Below are positions 1-11,619 of a DNA stretch of 64,000 bases, in pieces (position 1 is the stretch's first letter; each line of letters opens with the position of its first letter). Source of the stretch: Aphrophora alni (Eukaryota > Arthropoda > Insecta > Hemiptera > Aphrophoridae); contig OY740766.1 in the NCBI GenBank assembly GCA_963513935.1, forward strand, positions 1,518,001 through 1,582,000, in the 5' to 3' direction. Both the position numbers and the translations under genes were made by a program. A model generated the notes under the pieces. That model was not told where the DNA came from and did no database searches. It was given only the letters and a program-made list of their open reading frames with translations.

Positions 1-951
1 GCAATATGACCTATCGCGATTTTGGTCTTACGACCATTATCAGGGTACAGAAACTTCACAAACTCAAATGCACAATCACAACACAAAACATATTTCTCTG
101 TTCAGTAAGCACTTTCTCTATTTCCTACATGCAATCATTCAATAGGTTTCAACAAGAAATAACTTTTCAAGAAGAATTTAAACCCTTCTGAGGTTTAACA
201 GAGAGTGACTCGTGTTTATATGAGTCAGTATCAATAAAGTTTCATTTCGGAGTTTTAAAATTGAATGTATATTTCTACAGCTACTAATAGCTTTGTTAAA
301 CACAAAGAGAATTTTGCGTGTAGTCATCTATTAGTTTGTTGTAGGCTATTTAGACCAATAAGCTTCTTTAATTTTTCTTCAGTTCTACAATCATTTGAAT
401 ATCATCATCTATATATTTTTTCTTCTTATTTCAATATCGGCAATTAAGACTATAAATTGAAATTGATTATTTCCACTCTTCGTTAGATTAAAAATCTCTC
501 GAGTAATTATTGAAGGATGTCTTACTAATATCACAATTATTATGAATGATATCTTGGTCAAACAGTTCTCTTACATCAGCCCACTTCTACTCAAATAAAC
601 TTAGTATAGTGAGAAAGTAATCAGCTAAGCTAATTCCAACAGTTTCTTAATGAATTACATCTATTATCAATGCTTGGGACACATCACTACAAGAACAAAT
701 GCTACGCTGTATATTATTTACACATAATTTTGTATTGTATATGTTAAAGAATAAATAGATAAAAACAAATAATAATCATAACTAACAGAACCATTATGTG
801 TGAAAAGATCAATATGACAAGACTAGTAAAATCAACTCCTGTGACCCACAACCAAGAACCACATAATTTCAAATAGTTCCTCTAAAATATTCATATTCTA
901 ATATCTTTAACTAATACCAATGTCACTACATTTATTGTATATTTGTTCTAG
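1..951. other. AT-rich stretch, probably mannosidase intron
   Basis: No exon or RNA gene could be supported. The next exon begins at 952 in phase 0 behind a good acceptor (pyrimidine-rich run ending ttctag), so this stretch is most simply the preceding intron of the alpha-mannosidase gene. The minus strand around 1-100 has a short open stretch containing CDCAFEFVKFLYPDNG, for which I recognised no family and no splice sites. Confidence 0.45.
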
Positions 952-1101
952 TATTCTGCACTCAAAAATGCACTGTCAGACTGTGTACAAATTTTGACGT
1001 TAGAGCCTTGGAAAGGAAGTAGTTTTCTATTTAGACTTGAACATATTGCACAGAAAGATGATAGCAGTCAATGCAATAAACCTATAACTTTTAACCTAAG
1101 G
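952..1101 (+). CDS. MAN2B1: Alpha-mannosidase penultimate coding exon
   Basis: It is exactly 50 codons, beginning TAT TCT GCA after an AG acceptor at 950-951 and ending AAC CTA AGG before a GTATGT donor at 1102. It encodes YSALKNALSDCVQILTLEPW followed by KGSSFLFRLEHIAQ. The FRLEH strand and the terminal FNLR match the family order directly before the D-V-F start of the next exon. The exon is symmetric (phase 0-0). Confidence 0.87.
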
Positions 1102-4100
1102 GTATGTTATAACTTAATATTTCTATCCATAAATTTAGTATTCTATAAGAATCAATTAGAATATCAACATACTATTATTGCATCAGATTTTTATTACTAC
1201 TCAACATTTAAATAACTGATAAGTATGCCAGTTGAATTCTACCAGCTTAGGATAGTCTGTGAACCAATTATTAATAAAGACTTTTCAGCAATGTCAATGT
1301 AGTAATGTTAAATATATAATTATTGAGTAAATTTAGTAGAAAAATACTGATAGAGGCTTCGACTAGCTGCATCTAAAGAGAGGAAAACCAATTATACAAT
1401 GGAGGAAGACAAACACAAATACCTTCTCTAATTTTGCACATTAAATTCTCATGGAACACCTAAAACCTTTAGTTTGCTCTTATATCATAGCTGAAGAGAT
1501 GTATAAATATACATGTGGTGTTTTGATGATAGAAACAATCTTCTTGTTTCTAAAACTTTCTGCATGTTTGGTATATGTGGAATACTTGTATCACTGTAAA
1601 TGAGAATTTCAGTCGGTTAAGATGAACTTGTCATGGACAAACTCGCTGTTTCAATTGAGCAAATGGCAGTTGCCGATGGCTTGCAGGTAAATTCTACCTT
1701 AGTTGGCATATAGAGTGGGTTGAGCTCCTGATCCTATTTGGTAATTTTATGCTATTATCTAATAAAGCTAAGATCATTAGGTCAGAATATAACTTGACTG
1801 TTTGTAAATATAAAAAAAGCTGTACTTTTCCTTTATCTCGACCCCCTTTGAATTGCTTTATGTTGTATGCATGTGTAATGTGTGTTTGTGTATGTATGTG
1901 TTCTGTAGTATTTTTATGTAAAACATTACTTTGAGGAAGCAGTAGCAGATCAACCCTGAAGATACTGACATGTTGATGCGGCGAAATTGGTAGGAGAGAA
2001 CAATCCATGTATGGGATGACGTAAGTTGAAATATTAATAATTATATATTGTTTTGCTGTTTAGATGAACATCTTTACCTTCCCGTGTACTAAAGAAAAGG
2101 CTATCATGATCGTGTATCTCCAAGAGAAGGGTACTTTGCCCACCAACTGAATTTGCCCGAATAATAATTTTTTTGGTAGAGATTTTTTGGAAGTGCTACG
2201 TCAAAGTGTCCAAGAAGAAAGTTAACATCTGTATGGGCACTTGGTTTATCGATAGTTGCTTGTCGTTTGTAACAGCTGTTTGCTTCTTCAAAGTAACAAC
2301 TGGTCCAAAGAATTGATGTCAATTAAATTTTGCACGGAAGAGTTGAGCATGGGGAAGAACACATCTGGTTTATTGGAACAATTACATTCGAGAAGCTGTT
2401 ACCAAACAATTCAGCCAGCATTCATAGCAAAAGATCAGCAGCAAGGACATGATTGTAGAAATTGGTGCGTCAATGTTTATCAAACACAAGAACAATGCTG
2501 GTTGTGTGTTACCTCAACAATGGATCTTCGGAGGTATATGGCGTGAGACTGGTGAGTGCTTTTTTATTAAAGTTTCAGACCGAAGTGCAAATACTCTGAT
2601 GAAGGAAATCAAGATGCATATAAATAAAACAACTGCAATCTACTCAGATAGATGGCGAGCTTACAAGACTGAAGAACACAAGAAGGTAGGTTTTGAGCAT
2701 TCAAAGTCAACCATAAATACAATTTTGTCGACCCAACAACTGAATCTCACACTCAGACTGTTGAAAGCACGTGGACATCCACTAAATGGCGAAACAAGAG
2801 ACACTGAGTCACTGCACATCATCATTTGGACTCATATTTGGCAGAGTTCATTTGGCGCAAGCTGGAGAGAACGTTTTCGAGGCTTTGTTGGCGGCAATTG
2901 TAGCTTTTTGGCCTCCAGAATCTCAGGTGCTGTACCTGTAGTTCTTATTTTCAAAAATAAATGTTTACATCAATTTTTAATTTTTTTTAAGGGGGTCGAG
3001 ATAGGTAAAGTACCAAAAAAGCTTTATATTGTATTATTTTGAACACTTCTGATTTAACATAATATACATTTTCCATATAACAGAATAAATTTCTCATATT
3101 TGAAGTACTTCTTATAAAATTTAACATTTCACCTTGATCCAATTACAGTAGAAATATGTTGCTTAAATATGCTCTGAAAATTATTACTCTCTAAACATTT
3201 GTATTCAGTTCTATAGGTTTCAGGTTCTATAATTTTATTATAAAATAGAACCATTCTTGACCATTTGTCTAAAACTTATGATATTAGCCAAGATACATAA
3301 TTAAACACTCTGTTCAGTAAAAATAAAGTGTATTAAAAATTTAAGAATTACAAAGGTTATTTTAGTATACAAGATATAATCCAATGCAGTATTAGGCCCT
3401 AAAAAATACAGAATAACAAGTGCAGTACATAATTAGAACATGGCTAACAAGACACCTTCATTGACCACACTTGATACGTTTACTGGTTTGAAGAAAATGG
3501 TGATATTTGTTGCTTTCCTTTGACATTAATTTCTTCAATAATTGAAAAGGAAAAAAAACACGTGAAAACACATTAAAAACTTTATATTTTAGAACACAAA
3601 AGTATTAAAAATTTGATTACAACATTTATAGAAATTTTCTTTTATATAGACATAAGAAGGAACATTTAATTCACTTATTGTTCTTATTCAGAGGGGGAGA
3701 TCAAAGGGCTGGCCAGAGGCATGTGAAGGAAGATAGATTTCCCCTCCATCTATCATCAAAGGGCAGGCTAGTGAGGGCTGCATCTTATTTGAATACATTG
3801 TAACCATCTACCACCATAAAAATGTTTGATTAATATATTTTTGTTACAGGATTGTTTCAAACAACAATGCCTCTGTCTTTATGCTTAACTTTTATAATCA
3901 ATAACAAAAAAAAAAAATGTAAATTAAAATGTTTTATATTGTTTTTAGAATTTAAAGGAATCAAACATTTTTAAGATTGATGGTAGATGGCAAAAAACGG
4001 CTGTCCGGATTAATGGGGGTCCTACTGTATAAGTTTTAACTCACCACCCCTTCTTCTTCTTTTTTTTTTAACACAGTAGTTATTAAAATTTAATTAGTTT

Positions 4101-4601
4101 ATTTTTTATGATAAATCAATAATTGTGCTTTGCTTAAGCAATTTTAAAGTTCAGTCATTGATAAAACTGGTTAATTCTTGTTAATGGTATAAACAACTGT
4201 AGCGAAAATTGTAGTTAGCAGTCAAAGTCTGGTATTTTTTTTTCAGGATGTTTTCAAACCATTTACAATTACATCTATAAATGAAACAAACCTTTCAAAG
4301 TCTGGTATTTATTTTTTCAGGATGTTTTCAAACCATTTACAATTACATCTATAAATGAAACAAACCTTTCAAAGTCTGGTATTTATTTTTTCAGGATGTT
4401 TTCAAACCATTTACAATTACATCTATAAATGAAACAAACCTTGGAAGTAACCAGTGGATTAATGAAATGTCAAGACTTGTTTGGAAAAAAGAATCAAATG
4501 ATGTAGATCATGAATCATATTCAGTGAATGACATACCAAACATTTCATTGAAGCCAATGGAAATAAGGACTTTTGTTATTGAAGTTAATTTTAGTGCTTA
4601 G
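952..4601 (+). CDS. MAN2B1: Lysosomal alpha-mannosidase (GH38), C-terminal end, two exons
   Basis: The join is 952-1101 and 4395-4601, giving 118 residues plus the stop. Spliced in phase 0 they read ...CNKPITFNLR then DVFKPFTITSINETN..., ending in an ISLKPMEIRTFVIEV-type C-terminus. Recognition rests on known family features: the LTLEPW and FRLEH strands, the NLRD-F-FTIT segment and the near-terminal (L)xPMEIRTF motif are typical of the last beta-sandwich domain of lysosomal alpha-mannosidases. The enzyme removes alpha-linked mannose from glycoprotein oligosaccharides in the lysosome. The catalytic GH38 domain, signal peptide and earlier exons would lie upstream of position 1. The gene converges with rasputin on the other strand. 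A Merlin fossil lies in the intron and the last acceptor is triplicated. Identity to lysosomal rather than Golgi mannosidase is inferred from these motifs. No frameshift or stop is seen. Confidence 0.88.
1102..1820 (+). other. Mannosidase last intron, 5' part
   Basis: Starts with the GTATGT donor. No exon, RNA gene or recognisable repeat was found up to the Merlin fossil. Confidence 0.6.
1821..3014 (+). mobile_element. Decayed Merlin (ISXO2-like) DNA transposon
   Basis: The ends are inverted repeats: the left end reads TGTACTTTTCCTTTATCTCG and the right end, on the minus strand, GGTACTTTACCTATCTCGA; both continue into ACCCCC. Both ends are flanked by AAAAAAGC (1813-1820 and 3015-3022; a ninth base T also matches), the 8-9 base duplication expected of Merlin. 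Inside are fragments of an IS1595/ISXO2-type DDE transposase on the same strand. The element is about 1.2 kb, short for an autonomous Merlin with intact coding, and is inserted in the last intron of the mannosidase gene. Confidence 0.85.
2300..2900 (+). pseudogene. Merlin/ISXO2-like transposase, broken
   Basis: The best block starts at 2449 and reads VLPQQWIFGGIWRETGECF and, further on, IYSDRWRAYKT, the hallmark of ISXO2-type transposases. Near 2700 the frame shifts. The next frame continues VNHKYNFVDPTTESHTQTVE then STWTSTKWRNKRH, is stopped by TGA at 2805-2807, and goes on with HHLDSYLAEFIWRK. An upstream fragment around 2317-2400 has a further shift. Of the DDE residues, the first is lost (VEIG at 2455-2466 where VEID is expected), the second is present in YSDRW and the third in the TVES motif near 2763. 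At least two shifts, one stop and a missing catalytic Asp make it non-functional. Confidence 0.85.
3015..4222 (+). other. Mannosidase last intron, 3' part, with a pogo-like end
   Basis: AT-rich with no exon found. Around 3985-4030 the minus strand starts TACAGTAGGACCCCCATTAA and continues TCCGGACAG, which resembles a single terminal repeat of a pogo/Tigger element. No matching partner end was found nearby, so it may be a solo relic. Confidence 0.4.
4223..4442 (+). repeat. Three tandem copies (period ~74) of a splice acceptor and exon start
   Basis: Each copy starts CAAAGTCTGG, runs through a pyrimidine tract and CAG, and continues into the first 48-50 bases of the terminal mannosidase exon (GATGTTTTCAAACC...). 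Acceptor AGs fall at 4245-4246, 4319-4320 and 4393-4394, exactly 74 apart. Only the third copy leads into the full exon. Entry at the first or second acceptor reads about 16 correct codons, then meets the next copy out of frame and stops within about 20 codons. Confidence 0.92.
4395..4601 (+). CDS. MAN2B1: Alpha-mannosidase terminal coding exon
   Basis: It is 69 codons including TAG at 4599-4601. It begins GAT GTT TTC after the third of three tandem acceptors. It encodes DVFKPFTITSINETNLGSNQ, then WINEMSRLVWKK, and ends in NISLKPMEIRTFVIEVNFSA. The PMEIRTF motif close to the C-terminus is the strongest single family marker. Confidence 0.88.
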   Translation, partial: DVFKPFTITSINETNLGSNQWINEMSRLVWKKESNDVDHESYSVNDIPNISLKPMEIRTFVIEVNFSA

Positions 4602-4651
4602 TTAATAATTTATAAAAAATATGGCAAATAGGAGATTTGTTTCATAGAAAT

Positions 4652-4689
4652 AATAAACACTGTGATTACTTTGAATGTGATTTAATAAA
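4652..4689 (+). promoter_or_regulatory. Polyadenylation signals of the mannosidase gene
   Basis: Two AATAAA hexamers, at 4652-4657 and 4684-4689, lie 51 and 83 bases after the stop codon. This distance is normal for a short 3' UTR. Inferred from sequence only. Confidence 0.6.
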
Positions 4690-4714
4690 AAACCCTCATT
4701 CCATTAAACAAATA

Positions 4715-5050
4715 ATCTTTTATTTAATTCACTAAGGAATATCTGCATCAGTCATGTATTTCATTATTATAAGGCCAATTTTAATGAACGAGGTGTCAAA
4801 TTAAACAGTGATTTGCCAAAAATTAAAAAAATTCTTCTAAACACTTATTTAGTAATAAATTGTATCATTTAAATATCCACGCAAGTTATGGGTAAATAAC
4901 GTCATAAACATGCTTCACAACTAAAATAAATTGAAACTGATACAAATTCTTAAATAAATTTTATTTTATTGTTTTGTTTGAGAATTTATAACAGCTGTTT
5001 TAAATCATTTGATATAATTAGTTGTTTTTAACTTGTGAGGGAATTTTCAG
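4715..5050. repeat. Dispersed repeat, copy 1
   Basis: The segment starting TTTATTTAATTCACTAAGGA and the segment GAGAATTTATAACAGCTGTT recur, diverged, at 11025 and 11231. The repeat runs directly into the transposase relic at 5055, so it may be the end of that element. Confidence 0.5.
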
Positions 5051-5054
5051 TAAA

Positions 5055-5215
5055 ATGTCTCTTAGTGAGTTTGAGAGAATTACATTGCTTATGAGTAGAT
5101 ACAGCAATAAGAGTGTGTATCTGTACAGCTTACCTATTTAGTGACACTTTTCTTGACAGACCTCCAATAAATAAGTCTTCTCTATCTGTATGTAGGTATG
5201 TGTAAATGAATAAGT
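5055..5215 (+). pseudogene. N-terminal helix-turn-helix relic of an insect transposase
   Basis: The ATG at 5055 opens MSLSEFERITLLMSRYSNKS. After one frame change the next bases read LFSDTFLDRPPINKSSLS and then CRYV. The order 'SEFERI-LLM ... LF--TF-DRPPI-KS-- CRYV' matches the HTH start common in insect transposon-derived proteins. It is broken by a frameshift and by stops at about 5140, and nothing of the catalytic part follows. The following open stretch (5206-5442) starts in the same material but I see no domain in it. Confidence 0.6.
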
Positions 5216-8200
5216 TTAGTGTGGCCATCACCCGATTTTTGCCAGCAGAAAACCCCCCTGCTGAAAAATCTGAATTTCTCTGCTGGCTGGAGACTGCGAC
5301 CTCAATGGCCGAAATCTGTCAGGATGGCGACGAGGACGCGGTCTCAGACGATAAATTATATCACACGCAAGTTTCCGAAATTATGATCTACTTTATTATA
5401 ATAAATTTTTACATAGTCTTATTACTACGTTCCCCTCCCTGAAATCACATGATTAGTTTTTAAATTCGAATTGTGGCATTGCGGAAGCACATCCTACCTT
5501 TTGTAGCTCACGGCACTGACCAAATACTCAAACTGACCAGACAAAATCCGTCTACACGATTATTGCGAGTTCTTTATTATTGAAAAATACAATTTATAAT
5601 CCCCTTTCGTTTATCATTAATACTGGGCTCCTTAGCTGGACCACATTAGTATTAATTACCTTTTTTTTAACCAGGACACAGAAGGGAATTGGTTTAATTT
5701 TTGAACTCTAACAGCATGTTGAAAAAACTTTAACAAAAGTCCGTATTAAGTAAATACAGATTAAGATTTTTTCAAAAAAGCTATTGATTAAATTAGTGGG
5801 AGTACATTAAAGTAAATAATGTTTTATCCTTAAATAATTGTTGACTAATGTTTAGTCCTTTACAAGCATATTCCTTACATAGTTTGATTTTCTCCTTTGT
5901 AAGTTTCCATTTTCCTATTTGGCTATTTTTATTCAGTACTGTAGTACAAAATGATTAATAAATAAAGGATATTATTTAGTTTACAAATTTGTGTTTTATT
6001 GTGTATTTTTGTGAGATTAAAACCATTATGCTCGCTGCACTATAAAAATGTTGATAATACAGTAGACAGTCGTGAAACAATACAAATGTTTAATTTATTT
6101 CATTTTTATCGACCATATGCATTACAGTATATGCTTTATTATTTAGTAAAAGTAGGTTAACTGATAATTGTGATTTCTCAGTGATAAAAAGTGACAATAT
6201 AAATTACAGTACATGTACTATACATATAAAATAGTAAAGTATGCTATTTTGTTAATGAACATATGATTTAGGTTCACCATTTAAATTTTCTGAATGTGTT
6301 CAATCTCGTTAAAAGACGTTATTCTGTTGGTTTACTATGCGTTATCAGCCGGTTTATATAAGTGAATCTCTCCCGATAGAGGACACTTCTCGATAGCGGA
6401 CATTTTATGCGGTCCGAGCAGTGTCAGTTATTAGGAAATTTCACTGTATTATAAAAAAAGGTCCAGACTTACAATCAAGCCACAATTTATAAAGAAAAGA
6501 ATAATCTTGATTTGTAAATTGGTGAAATATATATATATAAGCACTAGAAAATCAAAATTAACATTTCCATTGCAAAACAATTAAATTATTCACAAAAATA
6601 AATTGTGAGAAGGTATCATTGCAAAATTAGAGTTTGTCAATTACTGTATCACTGATGAAAATCCACAAAATATGATTGATTAAAAAAGTTTTGTTGCGAA
6701 ATTTGTGTTAAATTTTGAATATCTGAAATATTCAAATTATTTTAGTCTAAAAAGAATAAGTAGAAAAACAAACAATAATTCAGGGATTAAGGAAGGAATG
6801 GTATTTTAGAGGCTTGTGGACATTTACAAGTAAAGAATTGTACTACAATAAATTCAAGCACAATGATTTTAAAAATTATTAATATTAATATGTATTTCTA
6901 TTTCAATATAAATTACTAAACTTAAACTTTCTTTTCAGTTATAATATATATTTGTAGAAAGAAAAAAAAAGGGTAATACCTTATTATAAATCTAGAGTTA
7001 TAAAATAAGTTAAAAACATAACAAAACTTCTATTTATTTATTTTTTTGTTTAAATATAATATTAAACGTCAGTTAAGTCACATGAGTCTAATAGAAAACA
7101 AACTTCACTTTTTATTCCCTGCCTATTTGTTAAATTACATAATATTCAAATATTATTTAATAGATTAATATAATTGTACTTGTTAAAGAAAAGGTAAAAT
7201 AAGAATACAATGAAAAAGTATAGATTAAAAATTATATTGCTAGTCTTTTTGCAACCTCTGTTGTTTATATTATAATTAGCTAAAATAAGAGATCACTAAG
7301 CAATAAATATAATCAGTCAAGAATATATGTGATCAAAACACTTTGAAAACAATTTCTAATGAACAAGAGAAAACTGTTTATTGTGAGATGTTTAATTGAT
7401 TAGGTTCTGTGAATCTGTTATTTACAACTTTTCAGAATATAATGCTTTGCTTTTCAAAAGTGTACATTACTTGTTAATACGGTTAATTCGTTTTACAAGA
7501 ATAATCCACAGGCAAAAATGTATTCTTAAAAATACAAAATCATTTGATAAATATTTAAAAACTTTATAGAGCCCTTTTAGGTGAGCAGCACACCACTGTT
7601 TCTGATCAGTCAATATGGTTTTAAATGATATATTACATTATACAAATAACTTATCTAATAATTTTAAAATTTTAATATAACAACTTGGTTTCTACTGCAT
7701 ATTTCACCATTAAATTTGAAGATAGTATTCTTTAATGGTTTTATCATCTCAAATATTAATAACATTTAAAATTTGTATTCATTAATTTTGCATACAAAAA
7801 ACGTAAAATATGATTCATTCAATCACTCAAGAAGGTAAGGTATAGTTTTAACTTTCAATATAATGAGACTATTTGCATAATGCAGCAAGCAGTTTTAAAA
7901 ACTGACTGATGCAGAATCGTGCTAGTGGCTTTTGTTTACATATTAAAACTATGCTACATAAAAAGTTGAACATTTACAAAAACTTCTTTATAAATTTTTT
8001 CTATAAGACTGAATAATTTCTAAGTGGATTTATGTCAATTTTCTAAACTACCAGAATGACTGAATGTAATAATCTATAACTTATTAATACAAATTCCGAG
8101 CTTTTGACATTCCAGATCCACACCATTACATTTGGAAACCATTAAAGATTATTTCATTAAAATTTGAAGTCTAAATATGCAGTAGGAAAAAAAGTTTATG

Positions 8201-11010
8201 ATAAATTAATGGTGAAATGCATAGATATACATTTATACATTCTATAGTATAATATATAATTCTCAAAACCAAAATTGACTTGTTTAACACAAGCCACTGT
8301 TATCTTGAAGTCATTTTTTTGAAGATGTACTGTTCGCATATTTCTAGTTTCATAATATTTCACTTGTGTAAGATAGCTTTTGCATTATGAAAATGTTATA
8401 ATACTAAATATAGTCTGTAAAATATGATACAAGTAAGATATGATATAGGAAAGTATAATTGTACATCAGATTCATAAGAAATTTCAGCTGAACTAATGAA
8501 ACCTAATGGTCAAAGATCCATAATGAGGCAATAATGTGTCAAATCACTGAATTTAAATTATTTGAAAAGGAATAAGTAAATTAGTAACAATTATTAAAGA
8601 ACTTATACTCCTACACTTTCTATAACAGGTATACAGAATGGAGAAATTTTAACATAAAAATAATAATAATTAAAGGTGTAAAAACATTGCACAAACTTGT
8701 TTACATCCAAATACGAAACCCTTAATTTACAAAACGACATTAATTACTATTTCTCCAAAAATTCCAATTCGAGAATTACTGTCCAAAAATGTGTAAATGA
8801 ACCAAACCATTAAACTTAGACCAAGTCATTGATTTTAAATTTTGGTTATAAAGTGTACAAATTACTAGTGGACTGTATTTTTTTAATGCACATGTTGTTA
8901 ATTTAATTAAATAATAATCTTTGTTTCATCAACATTTGTTTCAAATCGTGTAGACGAATTTTGAAATATACAAATTTCCATGATGTCAACTGTTTATTTT
9001 CACTTATTAGCCGATTTAAAATTAATTTTCAGGAATGTATTGATACACCAATACTTTTCTCTTGAAGTAATAATGCCTAAAATTGAATTAATAAAAAATT
9101 ATTAAGGTCGATTTTAAGACCTTATAAAATATTATATTTTGTTGGTAGATTCTATCAATATTCAAGATAAGATTACAAAATATATGTTGATTCACTCCAG
9201 TCCAAAATATCATTATATACAAATTTCCCAAATTACTAAAACAGTCAATTGATTCGTCTACTAAATGTGTCTATAAACGGATGATAGCCTTGGATTAAAA
9301 AAAAAAAAAAATTTTGACGACTCGAGGTACTTTACATCTTACATTGTATTTGTTAACAAATACTTTCACAACAATCTGGAAATTTCTTTTTTTACAATAA
9401 CTTTGTCAATACTTCTTTTATTTGAAGAAATACAAAGCAAATAAAATGTATTATAATAAATATGGTACTTATAATACACAAAATATGTCAATTGTAAATA
9501 ATGTAACATGTAATTTTATCACGAGTTGAAACAATATTTTAATAAAGTACCAATGGTTGAAAAAAAATTTTTTTTTTTTTTTAATGAAACAAAATTATCC
9601 TTTATTGTCCTTAAACAATAAGTTCATCCTTAGTGACGGGGGGGGGGGGGCAAGTTTTGCCATTGTGCATTTTTTCTGATCAATAGTAATGAAATGTGCG
9701 CAAATTTAGGTTTTAGCTAATATCCTAAGAAATAAATAATATCCAACTCTATAATTGAGACTAAAATAATGGTTGTCACTGATTCTACCATTTAAAACAA
9801 ACTTACATTTTTTTTGATATCTGTATATAAATTACCGTAGTTAAATAATTGAGTTGATTTTGAATAAATTCAACCTACAGGTCGCTTTTTCATCATGAAC
9901 AACTAACTTTGTTAATTATCAAAATAAGTTGAGAACTCTTAGCAGCTACAAACAAGTAAAAAAAAACAAAATCTGCACTAAAAAAAGTCAGGCTTAAAAT
10001 TACACATTTGACTTAGCATTGTAATAGAATTTGCAATTCAAATAAATTCCACTATAATTTTTAAAAAATCTAATGAGTATAATAGAAATTAATCTAGGAA
10101 TAGAAAAACAAAATATCTAAAAAATGGTTTTGCATAGAAAGTAGAAAAAAAAGAAATATTTTAGAGTTATATGATTTATCTTACACTTCATAATATTTTA
10201 TAGGAGAGCTGAAACAAATTTGTGCCTGAGTGTATGACAATAAGTAATATGATGCCAGTTTAAAAAATATCCACTCTATAATGTTTGCTACATTAGTAGT
10301 CTAACCTATATTATATCTATAACAGCACTTATTGAATTAATAAAAAAACAAAACATTTAACCACAACACTATCAATAAACTTAAAACACACTATTAACAT
10401 ATAACATTATCTCGAAGAAAACACCCAGTTGTCCTCACTCAACCTACATAAATATCTGTTACACTATATTTTTTTTCCAGCTGTTTCATCACCAGGAATA
10501 TAAAATGAAAATAATTTCCTTTTCGTTTTAAGAAAATATTATTGCAATCCGAGTAAAAATAAGCGTACTAAAAAAATCTGTTTTTTCAGCCTGTGGCCAT
10601 TTTAGCAGAGAATAAATATGTTGGTTTGATTTTTTAGCCTATATGTTTTTGTATTTATATTATAACTTTATTTTTGCATTTATATTTACATCCTCACACA
10701 TCAAACTCCAAAAATTTGTTTACAATTTTGGCAATTAATTAACCCCATTATTACTTTCTAATTTGTGAATTTCTATCTAATTCAATGAGTTCCAATTTAT
10801 ATTAATCAAAGATATGGATTAAATAAAAAGATTCAAAATTGCAAAACAAAAGTGACAATAATTATTAACCATCACTATTGGAGTTGATATTATATGATAT
10901 CATGTGGAGTTGATATTAGACATGTACATCAAAATTTTGACAAAATATCTTTCCTCAAAACAAAAGCACTAAGGATTTACATGTCATATTATGTACAAAC
11001 AAAACTTTCA
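5216..11010. other. AT-rich intergenic stretch without genes
   Basis: No long reading frame, exon pair or RNA gene was found. Around 6365-6455 the minus strand starts TACAGTGAAATTTCCTAATA and continues with 'CCGCTATCGAGAAG' and 'CCTCTATCGGG', resembling the terminal repeat of a pogo/Tigger element; no partner end was found. A run of 13 G lies at 9638-9650. The stretch lies between the convergent 3' ends of the mannosidase and rasputin genes. Confidence 0.5.
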
Positions 11011-11290
11011 AATATTATGATTATTTTATATTTAATTCGCCAAGGAATGTCTATGCCAGTCAAGTATTTCTGTGTTAACAGTGTTATCTATAGATTTGCC
11101 AAAAATTATTAATTGTTCTTGGAAAAACTAAAAATAACATTTTTTGGGGAAAAAAATAATTTGAAAAAGCTGTTATAAATTCTCAAATGTTTTATTTATT
11201 TTGTTTAATGTCTCTTTATGATGTCTCCATAAGTTCAAATGGAGAATTTATAACAGTTGTTTTAAATTATTTATAGGTGTTTACTTTATT
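11011..11290. repeat. Dispersed repeat, copy 2
   Basis: TTTAATTCGCCAAGGAATGT at 11032 and GAGAATTTATAACAGTTGTT near 11240 match the copy at 4715-5050 with scattered differences and indels. Confidence 0.5.
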
Positions 11291-11520
11291 TGTGGGAATT
11301 TACATCGTGTTGCGATTGATTGCTTAGATTTTATAAAACTAAACTATTTATATGGCTTGTTAATGTGTGGCAATTGAGTCTGAATTGTTCATCTCACAAA
11401 AAATAACGACCTTATTGTACTGTATAGTACTTACTTTATTTGTGTTCAAGTGTTTACATTTTGCAAAAATTAACAGTTTATTGGTTGTGTAACAATTGTG
11501 CGGTAGCTTAGACATTATAA

Positions 11521-11619
11521 ATGGCGGCTGCAGGAACACCGTTTAGAAATTGTCGAACACTTACTGGTCAACGAGAAAATGCTAATAAGAGACACAAAGT
11601 AGTTACTCAAAACTGTTAA
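11521..11619 (+). other. Small GC-richer reading frame, 32 codons, unknown
   Basis: An ATG-started frame reading MAAAGTPFRNCRTLTGQREN and ending in TAA stands out from the surrounding AT-rich DNA. It follows repeat copy 2 and may be the start of a transposon-encoded protein or a chance frame. I recognise no family. Confidence 0.25.

Noticed and set aside
1..190. Possible host or transposon exon on the minus strand (CDCAFEFVKFLYPDNG)
   Set aside because: Only about 30 open residues, no clear splice sites and no family recognised. Left unassigned.
5206..5442. 78-codon frame starting MNKFSVAITRF
   Set aside because: It follows the broken transposase relic, has no domain and ends in AT-rich sequence; likely decayed transposon.
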